Positions 8,970 to 17,627 are shown, counted from the first letter of the stretch. The stretch is 38,240 nucleotides of DNA from Polyangiaceae bacterium (GCA_016933275.1 JAFGBI010000193.1:1-38240), one strand, 5' to 3'. A program made the numbers and translations. The notes: generated by a model not told the origin, from the letters alone.

Positions 8970-9176
8970 CTAATCCTCCCCGCCGAGGTCCTCGCCCACC
9001 GCGGGCTGTGGCCCGGGGACGATCCCCGCGAGATCCGGATCTTCGCCGTTCTTGACGGCTGTCTCGCGGTCGGTCTTCGCCTTCTTGCGTTCGGCGCGCC
9101 GCTCGGCCTTGTTGGCTTGGTGCTCCAGACGGGCGGCTTCGCGGCGCCGCTTGTCGACGCTGGGACGTGTCTTCAT
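8970..9176 (-). CDS. Very small charged coiled-coil-like protein, first gene of operon
   Basis: The protein has 68 residues. The start ATG at 9176 opens MKTRPSVDKRRREAARLEHQ, followed by a Lys/Arg/Glu-rich helix (about 8-45) and an acidic Gly-rich tail (GEDPDLAG to GEDLGGED). Proteins beginning MKTRP with a basic helix and acidic tail are, as I recall, widespread in myxobacterial genomes as uncharacterised genes. The strong charge segregation suggests RNA, ribosome or DNA binding, which is unproven. The upstream frame stays open but reads as low-complexity sequence, so the internal ATG is preferred. Confidence 0.65.
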   Translation of the reverse strand: MKTRPSVDKRRREAARLEHQANKAERRAERKKAKTDRETAVKNGEDPDLAGIVPGPQPAVGEDLGGED

Positions 9177-9814
9177 GGCGTTCCAGGTGGGGGATGAGCG
9201 GGCACCGGTGACCATCGGCCTCCCGCCAGGTTGGGGATGTTGGGCCTGCCGCGCGGGGGGGTGCTCCCGCGGGTCGTTCCGGCGACCGAAGGCCCCGTCC
9301 GCGTCGGGTTCCCCAGACGAGCTACCATCACTGGCGCCGTCGGCGCTGCGGGCGGGGTCGAGCATATCACGGAATGTGGTGCCTCATGGTTTCGTCGCTC
9401 GGATGTCGGGTCGCTCGATGTCGTCGTGGTGAACGGTACGTCCTCGCGCTCTCGGACGACCGGTACACGGGATCAACTCGGGCGGGACGAACCAGGAAGG
9501 CCGACCTCGCGGACTCGGTATTTCGCTCCTACCACGGATAGGGCCTGGCGCAATGGCCCAATCCGGCTCTCGGTACGGACCGCCCTGCCCACGCCCGGTT
9601 GCGCGAGGATCCGGTTAGGACTCCCGCCGGCCGAACAACATCCCCTGTCTGCCGCGGGTGCGCTGGTGCTCCACCCGCGTTCGCAGCCTGGCGGCTCACC
9701 CCGGCGGTGGCGAGTTGGCGCGCCATCTGGAATCGGTCGTGCTAGCCTGCCTCCGCTGCGGTCCTTTCTGGATCCGCGTTCGGGAGCGCTTTGCCATTGG
9801 GGACGAGGACGAAC
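9177..9814. other. Intergenic region between divergent units, no gene recognised
   Basis: Some 640 bases separate the minus-strand small-protein operon from the plus-strand Gly-rich lipoprotein gene. Open frames present are Arg/Pro/Gly-rich without motifs. A GAGGA ribosome site at 9805-9809 belongs to the lipoprotein gene. Divergent promoters are expected here, but none can be assigned from sequence alone. Confidence 0.4.
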
Positions 9815-10984
9815 ATGAAGCATCAGCAGTACCTGTCGAGCCTTCTCATGGTTGGACTTTTGGGCGTGGTCTTCGTCGGGTGCAAGAAGGACAAGACCCA
9901 CCACCACGACGAGGGAGCGGCCGGGGCGGCTGGCGCGGCTGGCGCGGCCACTGGCGGGTCCGACGTCCGAACGGGAGGCAGCGGTGGCTCGAACACGGGC
10001 GGCCTGCGGACTGGTGGCACGACCGCCGGGGGCATCGGTGGTGACGTGGCCGGCGGTGGCGCGGTGCTCGCGGGGGGGGCCGGCGGTCAGGCCCCTGCGG
10101 GTGGGACTGGTGGAGATATCGGGCTCGGCGGTGCGGGCGGCGGCGTGACGAACGGCGGAAATGCCGCGGGCGGCACCGCGTCCGGCGGTGCGGGCGGCGA
10201 GGGCGGTGCGTCGCTCTGCCATCGAGGGGTGAGCCTGTTCGTGCCGCTGAGGGAGGCAGAGTCCGCCCAGCAGTTCACCATCGATTTGGGCGAGCCTCAC
10301 GATCTGTCCAACACGATCATTTCGGTGCGGTTCGTCGGCATCACCGACGCGCGCCGCGACGCGTGCGCCGTGCAGTTCTTGGTGAAGGACGACGAATACC
10401 AGACCGAGTACCTCGCCGCCGCCGAAGACGCCAGCGTGCCGCCCGATTCGTGGACGAACCTGACGCAGTTGGAGGAATGGACGACGTTCACCTATGCCGT
10501 GGCCAGGGCCTCGATGGCGGCGCAGGTGCGCTTCATCGGGATCCAGGTGACCGCCAGCCAGGACTGGGAGGGTGCTACCTGGGGTGACACGACGCTGCTC
10601 GTGGAATCGATCTCCTTCTCCGACGGCGCGGTCGAAGATATCTTTTTCGACACGCCGACCTTCGCCATCGACTACGGTGACTATAAGCAGACGTCCGCCG
10701 TGGAGCTCTTCGACACCTGCGGGCCGGGCACTGGCGGCGCCGGGGGTGCGGGTGGCCAGCCCGGCGTGGGTGGCGGCGCCGGCGAGGTCGGTTCTGGCGG
10801 GATCGGAGGCGAGGTGATGACCGGCGGCACGGCGGGTGAGGGAGCCGCCGCTGGCGCAGCGGGCAAGCCTGGGCCTGGTGGCGGAGGCGGGCAAGCAGCG
10901 GCCGGCGGCGAGGCTGGTCAATCTGGGCTCGGAGGCGCGGGTGGAGCCAGCGGTGCCGGTCCCAACGCCGGGACGGCGGGATAG
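9815..10984 (+). CDS. Gly-rich lipoprotein with central beta-sandwich-like domain
   Basis: This is a predicted surface lipoprotein of 389 residues. The ATG at 9815 follows GAGGA by five bases. The signal ends in VFVGC with lipidated Cys23, then Lys-Lys-Asp-Lys and a His cluster (29-31). Residues 34-131 are a Gly/Ala-rich linker. A folded domain spans about 132-303, with alternating hydrophobic strands and Trp residues (SWTNLTQLEEWTTF), ending in Cys302. It resembles the galactose-binding or carbohydrate-binding beta-sandwich found in many bacterial surface proteins, but I see no diagnostic motif. The C-terminal 86 residues are again Gly/Ala-rich (GTGGAGGAGG onward). The protein is thus a small domain between two flexible arms, an unusual arrangement. 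Confidence 0.8.
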   Translation: MKHQQYLSSLLMVGLLGVVFVGCKKDKTHHHDEGAAGAAGAAGAATGGSDVRTGGSGGSNTGGLRTGGTTAGGIGGDVAGGGAVLAGGAGGQAPAGGTGGDIGLGGAGGGVTNGGNAAGGTASGGAGGEGGASLCHRGVSLFVPLREAESAQQFTIDLGEPHDLSNTIISVRFVGITDARRDACAVQFLVKDDEYQTEYLAAAEDASVPPDSWTNLTQLEEWTTFTYAVARASMAAQVRFIGIQVTASQDWEGATWGDTTLLVESISFSDGAVEDIFFDTPTFAIDYGDYKQTSAVELFDTCGPGTGGAGGAGGQPGVGGGAGEVGSGGIGGEVMTGGTAGEGAAAGAAGKPGPGGGGGQAAAGGEAGQSGLGGAGGASGAGPNAGTAG

Positions 10985-11050
10985 GGCGCGGCTGGCCAGC
11001 GGACCATCCGTACTGATTCGCTTGACGGTGGTCTCGCCCGGCCGAAGGGT

Positions 11051-11383
11051 CTATGCCCAATCGACGCCCTGGCCCGTGATCGCGTCGATGAGCACCACTC
11101 GGAACCCCGCGCCCTTGGCTCTGCCGAGGACGATCCGCCATAGGGGGACGAAGACTGGCGTGACTCGACCGGCGACGACCGCGTAGCGTTGGCGGAGCGC
11201 CTTGGTCACCTCGGCGGGTGGGCGGCGGCGAGCGAGTTCGGCTTCGTCGATGGCGAGTGACGCGGGCGGTACCTCGAGGAACGACACCGCGCCGTCGAGG
11301 TCCATCACTGCGCTCGCGTGTTCGGCGGGATGGTCGCTGAAGCTCAAGCCCTGCTGAGGTGGAACACGAGCAGGCGAGGGCAT
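11051..11383 (-). CDS. Small uncharacterised protein
   Basis: A minus-strand frame of 110 codons ends in WRIVLGRAKGAGFRVVLIDA and a short tail. Codon third positions are consistently G or C in the usual pattern of real genes here (for example a long run of GTC, CTC, GCC, CGC codons), unlike the other two frames, which supports coding. No signal peptide or membrane helix is visible. The ATG at 11383 lacks a clear ribosome site; another ATG at 11305 would give 84 residues. I do not recognise the family. It lies downstream of the fibro-slime gene with a 71-base gap and may be cotranscribed. Confidence 0.5.
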   Translation of the reverse strand: MPSPARVPPQQGLSFSDHPAEHASAVMDLDGAVSFLEVPPASLAIDEAELARRRPPAEVTKALRQRYAVVAGRVTPVFVPLWRIVLGRAKGAGFRVVLIDAITGQGVDWA

Positions 11384-11454
11384 GGGTGGAGCGGCAGCCG
11401 CGATGGAACGTCGAGGTGACGACACGAAGTCGCCGCCCGGACCCACCGCGTGTG

Positions 11455-12300
11455 TTAGCGAATCACGGTGACGAGCTCGGGGCTCACGTCGATGCGGAAG
11501 TGGGAGTCCGTCGGCTTGCGCTCGGCGAAGTAGAAATCGAGGGTGCAGAGCTGCCCCGCCGAGAGCCCCAGCGAATCGAACGGAACGGTCGCCTCGGCGG
11601 CCTCGTGGATCCCGCCGAGGTCGATTACCTTTGCGCCGTTGATGAAGACGAAGACGTCGTCGTCCCCGATGAACGTGAACTCCAGTCCAGGTCGGTACGT
11701 GAAGCTCGCGTGGAGCTCGAACGTGAAGCCGTAGTTGTGCTCCGGGTTGGTGGGCAGGTCGTTGCCGTAGCCTTGGTTGTCGATGGGGAAGAAGTACTGG
11801 TTGTCGTAGGTGTAGATGCCGTCTTCGCCCGGGGAAAAGTCGATATGGTACGGGATCTGGATGTTGTAGGCCGGGTCCGTGCGGTACCAGTGATCGAAGC
11901 ATGGCACCCCGCCGCATGGTGGGTGTCCGGCGCCGAAGGTGGTGTCCGTGCCCTCGGCGGGTCCAAGGTAGTAGGGCTTGCCGTCCGTGCCCAGCGTGTC
12001 CCCGACGATCTTGCCGTACTCGTCGTCGTCGGACGCGCACCACTTGGTCGTCACCCCTGGCTCGTCGCAGGGGATGAAGTCGGGGAAGGTGGCGGGAAAA
12101 TCACGGATGATCCCGTCCCCCAGCCCGCTGCCCGTCGTCCCGCCGGTGCTGATGAGCTCCGTGCCCCCCGTGCCCGCTCCCCCAGTGGCTGCGCCCCCGG
12201 TCCCGAAGGCCCCGGGCCCGGTCGAGTCCGCCGCGCTACAGCCCATCGAAGCGGCACCCAGCGCGGTGATGCCGAAGAAGAGGGGATTCGGGGTCTTCAT
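11455..12300 (-). CDS. Fibro-slime domain lipoprotein
   Basis: This predicted surface lipoprotein has 281 residues. The ATG at 12300 has GAGGA five bases upstream. The lipobox is SMGC with Cys21. A short Gly/Thr-rich linker runs from about 30 to 62. The rest is a fibro-slime domain (TIGR02148 type): an early FPDF segment (72-75), CFDHWYR (134-140) and the signature strand IGDDDVFVFINGAKVIDLGG (211-230) followed by IH. The GDDD-FINGKLV-DLGGIH pattern is shared with PA14-type carbohydrate-binding folds and suggests calcium-dependent glycan binding. In Fibrobacter such proteins are associated with adhesion to cellulose; here it may bind a matrix or prey polysaccharide, which is inference. Confidence 0.88.
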   Translation of the reverse strand: MKTPNPLFFGITALGAASMGCSAADSTGPGAFGTGGAATGGAGTGGTELISTGGTTGSGLGDGIIRDFPATFPDFIPCDEPGVTTKWCASDDDEYGKIVGDTLGTDGKPYYLGPAEGTDTTFGAGHPPCGGVPCFDHWYRTDPAYNIQIPYHIDFSPGEDGIYTYDNQYFFPIDNQGYGNDLPTNPEHNYGFTFELHASFTYRPGLEFTFIGDDDVFVFINGAKVIDLGGIHEAAEATVPFDSLGLSAGQLCTLDFYFAERKPTDSHFRIDVSPELVTVIR

Positions 12301-12473
12301 GGTTTCCTCAAGGAATTCATCGGCGAGCGGGGCCCGGAGGCTGGTCGGAACGCCCAGGGCCGACTCGAGGAACCTATCACGCCGGGTACCTCGCGCAATC
12401 TGGGGCTCTCTCGCGGCCACAATGGTTCCCCGTTCCCGGCGGTCGCTGCGACTGTGCTATGGCAAGGGAGATC

Positions 12474-13586
12474 ATGGCTGTCTTGGACCTCGAACAACGT
12501 ATTCGGCGGGTGCTCGAGCAGGGTGTCGTCGTCGTCGATCCACGCCAGGTGTTCATCGCGCCCGAAGTGGACCTCGCTCGTCTCGCGCCGGGAGCCGTGC
12601 TCTACCCGGGCACGCGCCTCGAGGGAGCGCGGACCCATCTCGGGGTGGGCGCTCGGGTTGGGACGGAGGGGCCGGCTACCTTGGTCGATTCCGTCCTGGA
12701 CGAGCGGGCCGCGGTCGCCAGCGGATACGTGCAGGGTGCCGTGCTGCTCCGGCAGGCGAGCCTCGGTGCCAACGCTCACGTGAGAGCCGGTACCCTGCTC
12801 GAGGAGGAGGCGTCTACCGCCCACGCCGTTGGTCTCAAGCAGACCATCCTCCTCGCGTATGTCACCCTTGGGAGCCTCATCAATTTCTGCGACTGCTTGA
12901 TGTCTGGTGGGACCTCGCGGCGTGACCACTCCGAGGTCGGCAGCGGCTACGTCCACTTCAACTTCACGCCCTGGGGTGCCCAGGGCGACAAGGCAACTCC
13001 GTCCTCGGTCGGCGACGTGCCGCACGGCGTGTTTCTGCGCGAACGCCGGATCTTCCTCGGCGGCAGCGGAGGTCTCGTGGGGCCGGCTGCGGTCGGGTTC
13101 GGGGCGATCGCCGCCGCCGGCCAGGTGGCGCGCGGCGATCTCGCCGCCGAGCACCTCATCCTGCAGGCACCGCGTGCCCTGGATCGGCTCGTGGATCCTC
13201 ACCGTCTCGACCGCGTGCAGCCCCGAGCGGCGAAGAACCTGCACTACATTGGTGAGCTCCACGCCCTGCGCGCATTCTACGCCGAGGCACGCCTCCCGCG
13301 GATCCCGACCGAGCGGCGACCCGTGATCGAGGCGGCGATCGCGAACCTCGACGCTTGCATCGACGAGCGGTGCCGGCAGCTCGAGCGGTTCCTGGAGGAA
13401 CGCGGCCGGGCGATGCCGATGATCGACCCCGGTCCTGCGGGTCCTTGCCCCTTGCCGCTCGGCGAGCCAACGCTGGACCACATCGGATGGGTGCGCGCGC
13501 TCCCCAACGACGTCGTTGCCGCCGGGGCGGCGTGGCTGGGCGGGATCGTGGGTCGTGTGGAGGCCGCCGGCGCAGCGCTCGCGTGA
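12474..13586 (+). CDS. GlmU-like left-handed beta-helix protein
   Basis: This cytoplasmic protein of 370 residues is related to the acetyltransferase-type part of UDP-N-acetylglucosamine pyrophosphorylases. A left-handed beta-helix covers roughly residues 30-235. It contains the conserved run VHFNFTPWG, then GDKATPS, GDVPHGVFL and IFLGGSGGLVGPAAVGFG, which is characteristic of a GlmU-like subfamily found without the nucleotidyltransferase domain. The last 130 residues are helical. Members are usually annotated as UDP-N-acetylglucosamine pyrophosphorylase-related, but the N-terminal pyrophosphorylase fold is absent, so the actual reaction is uncertain. The ATG at 12474 follows AAGGGAG; an ATG five codons earlier at 12459 is an alternative. 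It converges with the HEAT-like lipoprotein gene. Confidence 0.8.
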   Translation: MAVLDLEQRIRRVLEQGVVVVDPRQVFIAPEVDLARLAPGAVLYPGTRLEGARTHLGVGARVGTEGPATLVDSVLDERAAVASGYVQGAVLLRQASLGANAHVRAGTLLEEEASTAHAVGLKQTILLAYVTLGSLINFCDCLMSGGTSRRDHSEVGSGYVHFNFTPWGAQGDKATPSSVGDVPHGVFLRERRIFLGGSGGLVGPAAVGFGAIAAAGQVARGDLAAEHLILQAPRALDRLVDPHRLDRVQPRAAKNLHYIGELHALRAFYAEARLPRIPTERRPVIEAAIANLDACIDERCRQLERFLEERGRAMPMIDPGPAGPCPLPLGEPTLDHIGWVRALPNDVVAAGAAWLGGIVGRVEAAGAALA

Positions 13587-13617
13587 TTCGCTGCCCGCGC
13601 CGCACCGACGGACGCGA

Positions 13618-15216
13618 TCACCTCGGTCCGCAGTCGAGCGGGCGCAGGGTCCCGTCGAGGTCGACGGCTACGTCGCCGAGCGGGGTCGCCACGAGCACGG
13701 CGGTGGGACCCCGACCCGTCGCGATCGCTCCTGCCGGGAGGTCGACCACGGGGAGCAGCACCGTCGTCGCCTCGCGGTCGAGACGCCAGATGCGACCCTG
13801 GGTCGCCCCGAGGTGACTCGGCCCTTCGAAGACCCAGAGCGTCTGGCGGTCGGGACCGACGGTCATCATGCGCTCGAAGCAGCCACGGCGGAGGATGCGC
13901 GGGGGGCCGTGCCGCGGGATCTCGAGGAGCCCGCCGCCACGAGCACCCGCGCAAGCGGCGACGACGAGCACCGAATCCATGGGGACAGCGTCGCGTGCGG
14001 CCTCTTCGAGGGGCACGTCGAGCCCGAGCCCCAGGCCCGCCAGAGTCGCGCGAGGAAGCCTGGCCGCATGCTGCACCAACCGCTTCTCGGTGCCGCTCGC
14101 GAGCGGGAATAGGGTCACCATCTCCTTCAGATCGCGCACGCGCACCGGTCGGGTCCACGTTCGACCGACGGCGCACTCGGGAGCGGCGTCTGCTTCCGCA
14201 GCGGTCTCGTCTCCGAGGGTCCCGAAGGCTGCCGCCACGGGGTCGTCGGCGGCCGCGCCGGCCGCCAGGTAGGCCGCTAGGGTCGAGCCGCTGGTGACGG
14301 TGCGCCGGATAGCGGCTGGCTCGTCGAACGTGGTCGGCTCGCTGAGGAACCGCAGCGTGGTGACCGCGCGCCAGCGGATCCGCTGCGACCAGTGGCCCGT
14401 GGCGACCCGGAGCACGCTGCCCTTCACGTCACCATCGCCGGAGCCGAGGCGGGCGAGGGCCTCCAGCACGATGCTCGTCACGCGCCAGCTCGGGATGGTG
14501 AGCGCGCGTCCGAGGGCGGGGGCGCAGGCACGGGCCCCCGAGCGTCCCACGGTTTCTGCCACGTTCATCGCGAGCTCCCACTCACGGCGACCCTGGGCAT
14601 CGAGCAGCGGGCAGAGGGACTCTCCGACCTGCATCGCGTCGTGACCGAGCAGCCGCACCACCGCGATGCCCTCGTTCCGAGCGGCGTCGCTGGGGCCCGC
14701 GCGGAGCTGCTCGAGCAGCCAACCGCGGTGTCGAGGGAGGCGGTCGACCAGGAGTGGTCGTGCCTCGAAGGCCAGTTCGGTGTCGAGCGCGAGTCGCACG
14801 AGCAGGCGGAACCTCGGCTGGTCGTCCTGGGCCCGGGCCCATTCGAGGGCGGGGGTGCCCACCTCGCGGAGGGCGAGCTCGGCCACTTCCCGTTGGCGGG
14901 GCTGGTTGAATTCGTCGGCAGCGGCGGCGAGCACGGGCACCGCTGGGGCGCCGAAGGATGCGAGGCGGGTCGCCATCCGCTGGCGGTCCGAATCGAGCAT
15001 GTACCGAGGCTGGTCTACTGCACGAAGACAGGTTGCGGCGTCAGTGCAATCGAGCAGAGCATCCCATTGGGCGCGAAGATCCGAGGTGGTCCGCGGGTCG
15101 GACCGACCCGCAGGCGCGGGATGACAGGCCACCACGGCGAAGCCGATCGAGGCGACGAGCGCGCGGGCTACCGCGGGAACGCCCCCCAACGACCGTGATC
15201 GCACGGCTCCACTCAC
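13618..15216 (-). CDS. Lipoprotein with HEAT-like helical repeats
   Basis: The predicted lipoprotein has 532 residues. A hydrophobic signal ends at Cys31 (FAVVAC). Residues about 75-340 consist of paired amphipathic helices with spacing typical of HEAT-like repeats (for example ALREVGTPALEWARAQ and ALGRALTIPSWRVTSIVLEA). The final 150 residues look like short beta-strands with repeated hydrophobic pairs (TLWVFEGPSHLG, GRIWRLDRE), perhaps part of a propeller. A scaffold or partner-binding role is likely from the fold, but no specific function can be given. The gene is monocistronic by position: it converges with the GlmU-like gene (31-base gap) and diverges from the transposase remnant. Confidence 0.75.
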   Translation of the reverse strand: MSGAVRSRSLGGVPAVARALVASIGFAVVACHPAPAGRSDPRTTSDLRAQWDALLDCTDAATCLRAVDQPRYMLDSDRQRMATRLASFGAPAVPVLAAAADEFNQPRQREVAELALREVGTPALEWARAQDDQPRFRLLVRLALDTELAFEARPLLVDRLPRHRGWLLEQLRAGPSDAARNEGIAVVRLLGHDAMQVGESLCPLLDAQGRREWELAMNVAETVGRSGARACAPALGRALTIPSWRVTSIVLEALARLGSGDGDVKGSVLRVATGHWSQRIRWRAVTTLRFLSEPTTFDEPAAIRRTVTSGSTLAAYLAAGAAADDPVAAAFGTLGDETAAEADAAPECAVGRTWTRPVRVRDLKEMVTLFPLASGTEKRLVQHAARLPRATLAGLGLGLDVPLEEAARDAVPMDSVLVVAACAGARGGGLLEIPRHGPPRILRRGCFERMMTVGPDRQTLWVFEGPSHLGATQGRIWRLDREATTVLLPVVDLPAGAIATGRGPTAVLVATPLGDVAVDLDGTLRPLDCGPR

Positions 15217-15251
15217 GGGGCCGAGGGTAGTCGGCTTCGTCGCCCTGGGGC

Positions 15252-15650
15252 ATGGGGAATCGACGTCCGTGCCGAGTTGATCCCTTGCCGCCCGGTGCCG
15301 CCGGCCCAGATCAGCTAAGCACGCACCTGACGGCGCCCGTGCGAAGATGGCTCCGCGTGCGCCGACGCGTGCCGGACACGACGCTGCGAGACGGCCTGCT
15401 CCGCATCGAGCCCGATCACACCCGCCGAGCCCTGCGCTCGTTGGTGCGAGCCGCGCAGCGCCGCAAGGCGTTCACGACCGAGGACTTGCCCATCGGCGTG
15501 GTGTCGTTCGACGGAAAGCACGTCAACATCCCGAGCGCCGACGACTGGTACGCCCAGCGGCAGACAGCGGGCGAAGCGGGACCCCTCGTGGGCGTGGTGC
15601 GTACCGTGACGGTGACGCTGACCAGCAGTCAGGCACGTCCCCAGTCCTGA
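15252..15650 (+). pseudogene. ISAs1-like transposase N-terminal fragment
   Basis: The frame encodes about 100 residues that match the beginning of ISAs1/H-repeat-type transposases: VPDTTLRD, RRALRSLVRAAQRRKAF, then the first catalytic segment GVVSFDGKHV, DDWYAQRQ and VGVVRTVTVTLTSSQARP. Full-length members have over 300 residues and carry the remaining catalytic acidic residues further on. Here the frame stops at 15650, directly after the SSQARP segment, and no continuation is seen in other frames. It is therefore a remnant, not an active element. No terminal inverted repeats of the element are recognisable. The first 30 codons do not match the family and the true start is uncertain. Confidence 0.7.
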
Positions 15651-16172
15651 CGCCTGACGGACCACCCGCGCACATCCCCCGGGGCCGACGCCCCAACCTT
15701 TTCGACAGACTCGCCTCGGAACGGCACTGCGTAGGCCACCGCGCGAGTGGCCCCTGGCAACCACTGGCAGCACTGCTTGCCAGGCCAGCCGCCTGCCCGC
15801 TGCCGGACGCCGATCTCCAGAGCCGGTTTCACTCCCGCTCCCGGCCCCCCAATCCCCGGCTCGCCCAGCGTGCCGCCGATCGAGGGTGCCAAACGGGCAG
15901 CAGGTCTCGCCAACGGCGCCGCTGGAAACGTACCCTCGCCCCTCGCACCGCCGGCCCGGCAACCCTGCCACCACTGGGTGCCAGGCCAGGGGTGCCAAGC
16001 CAAGGGTGCGTTTCCACCGGCGTCGCTGCGACTGGCTACCTGATCGGTGCTCAAGGTGACGTGCGGGCATCTTCCATCCTCGGCCCCCAACCGCGATGTG
16101 AGCCAGGGTCGCACCCGCCACCTTGCCCGATGCGACTGGGGCGCTGGAGAGCGACGGCTCCCGCCGGATGCT
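15651..16172. other. Repeat-rich intergenic region after the transposase remnant
   Basis: The region holds no gene. It contains two degenerate direct copies of a GGCAACC...CCAGGCCAG segment (about 15750-15795 and 15955-16000) and an inverted repeat (15915-15936 with 16004-16031) sharing GCTGGAAACG. It lies between the transposase remnant and the MopE-like gene, and its right part resembles the palindromic element at 21032-21149. Confidence 0.5.
15881..16054. repeat. Diverged palindromic element, CTAGAGC family
   Basis: On the minus strand the right end reads GAGCACCGATCAGGTAGCC, which matches GAGCACCGATCAGGTTGCC at 21036-21054. The left end (CGAGGGTGCCAAACGGGCAG, 15881-15900) is the reverse complement of a diverged copy of the other end of that element. 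The inner arms GCTGGAAACG are also shared. This copy is larger (about 174 bases against 118) and the outermost CTAG is not preserved. Confidence 0.5.
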
Positions 16173-17627
16173 ATGATCCGGTTCATGGCTCGCCGCGACG
16201 CTGACTCTCTTCGCTCCTTCCTCGACCGCGTCACCAACGAACGGCAAACCCCGACCGGCGGCGCTCTCTCGTTCTCGCTCCCGTTCGCGGTGGGCGTGTC
16301 ACTGCTCATCGGGTGCGGTGGGGGCGAAGTCACGGAGGACCCGGGCGAGTGCGACGAACTCGGCTGCACCGATGCATGCACCGACGAAACGGACAACGAC
16401 GGGGACGGCGCCATCGACTGCGCCGATGACGACTGCGCCGAGGCTCTGGGCTGCGAGGTGGCAATCTACGGCGCTCCCCTCGAGGTTTGTGATGACAACC
16501 GCGACAACGACGGCGACGGTGACATCGATTGCGTGGACGACGATTGCGGCGACGCCCCCAATTGCAACGTGCCGCCGCCGTACAGCATCCCCTACGAGTC
16601 GAGCTGCGACGACGGCGTGGACAACGACGGCGACGGCGACACCGACTGTAGCGACACCGACTGCGCCAATGTCCCCAATTGCCAGGTAGCGCTCTACGAA
16701 GCCCCGTTCGAGTACGACTGCGCCGACGGGGTGGACAACGATGACGACGGCGACATCGACTGCGCCGATCGTGACTGCGCCAGTGTCCCTGGCTGCATCC
16801 AGACCGACTACGGCATCCCCTACGAGGACTGCGCGAACCGGGTCGACGACGACCGCGACGGCGACATCGATTGCGCTGACACTGACTGCGTCGGCACCGC
16901 AGACTGCTCGATGGTCGTCTACGGAGAGCCGATGGAAGCAGACTGCTCCGACGAGGTCGACAACGACGGAGATGGCGCCACCGACTGCGCCGACGGCGAC
17001 TGCGCCGATGCGCCCGGCTGTACCGGCGAAGACTACGGCGCCCCCCGCGAGAGCAACTGCACCGACGGGATCGACAATGACGGCGATGAGGCCGCCGACT
17101 GCAGCGACAGTGACTGCATCGACCTTCCCGGATGCCAGGTCGATCTCTACGGCATCTACATGGAGGAGGTCTGCGACGACAACATCGACAACGACGGCGA
17201 TGAGGCCGCCGACTGCGCCGACGACGACTGCGTCTCGGATCCCAACTGCCTAGCGGTGCCCTACGGGATCCCCTACGACCCCGAGGTCTGCGACGACGAC
17301 ATCGACAACGACGGCGACGGTGTCATCGACTGCGCCGACAGCGACTGCATCGAATCACCGAACTGCATGGCGGGTGCCTACGGCATCCCGTACCCGACCG
17401 AGATCTCCTGCAGCAACGGGACCGACGACGACGGAGACAAGGCGACCGACTGCGCCGACGAGGATTGCGCCACCTTCTCCGCTTGCCGCATGACCGAATA
17501 CGGCGTGTACATGGAGGAGGTGTGTACCGGCGGCGAGGACGAGGACGGTGACGGTGCCATCGACTGCGCCGATCGCGACTGCGACGGTAACGTGAGCTGC
17601 ACCGGCGAGCGCTACGGCGCTCCCTAG
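16173..17627 (+). CDS. Lipoprotein with 11 MopE-like Asp-rich repeats
   Basis: This predicted lipoprotein has about 484 residues. After a long N-terminal region the signal ends in LLIGC (Cys48). The rest is eleven units of about 38 residues with the core CxDxxDNDGDGxxDCxDxDC. The Asp-rich core resembles calcium loops and the MopE-type putative metal-binding motif (PF11617-like). Each unit ends in a tyrosine linker of the form YG-(A/I/V)-P-x-E. Four cysteines per unit suggest disulfides. Metal binding is likely from the motif; a role in copper handling, known for methanotroph MopE, cannot be assumed. The start is unclear: ATGs at 16173 and 16185 both lack good ribosome sites, and a GTG at 16047 lies inside a repeat element. 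The TAG stop is part of the following dispersed repeat. Confidence 0.8.
   Translation: MIRFMARRDADSLRSFLDRVTNERQTPTGGALSFSLPFAVGVSLLIGCGGGEVTEDPGECDELGCTDACTDETDNDGDGAIDCADDDCAEALGCEVAIYGAPLEVCDDNRDNDGDGDIDCVDDDCGDAPNCNVPPPYSIPYESSCDDGVDNDGDGDTDCSDTDCANVPNCQVALYEAPFEYDCADGVDNDDDGDIDCADRDCASVPGCIQTDYGIPYEDCANRVDDDRDGDIDCADTDCVGTADCSMVVYGEPMEADCSDEVDNDGDGATDCADGDCADAPGCTGEDYGAPRESNCTDGIDNDGDEAADCSDSDCIDLPGCQVDLYGIYMEEVCDDNIDNDGDEAADCADDDCVSDPNCLAVPYGIPYDPEVCDDDIDNDGDGVIDCADSDCIESPNCMAGAYGIPYPTEISCSNGTDDDGDKATDCADEDCATFSACRMTEYGVYMEEVCTGGEDEDGDGAIDCADRDCDGNVSCTGERYGAP

Noticed and set aside
9231..9818. Plus-strand frame of about 195 codons before the Gly-rich lipoprotein
   Set aside because: No motif, no ribosome site, and the composition is typical of noncoding high-GC DNA; it also overlaps the clear start of the lipoprotein gene.
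15760..15795. Sigma-54 type promoter (TGGCA ... TTGC)
   Set aside because: Spacing is one base too long and the segment lies in a repeat with its own inverted symmetry (CTGGCAA ... TTGCCAG). No gene follows at a suitable distance.
16047..16172. Upstream GTG start for the MopE-like protein
   Set aside because: It lies in the palindromic repeat element, lacks a ribosome site, and would put an atypically long soluble segment before the signal.
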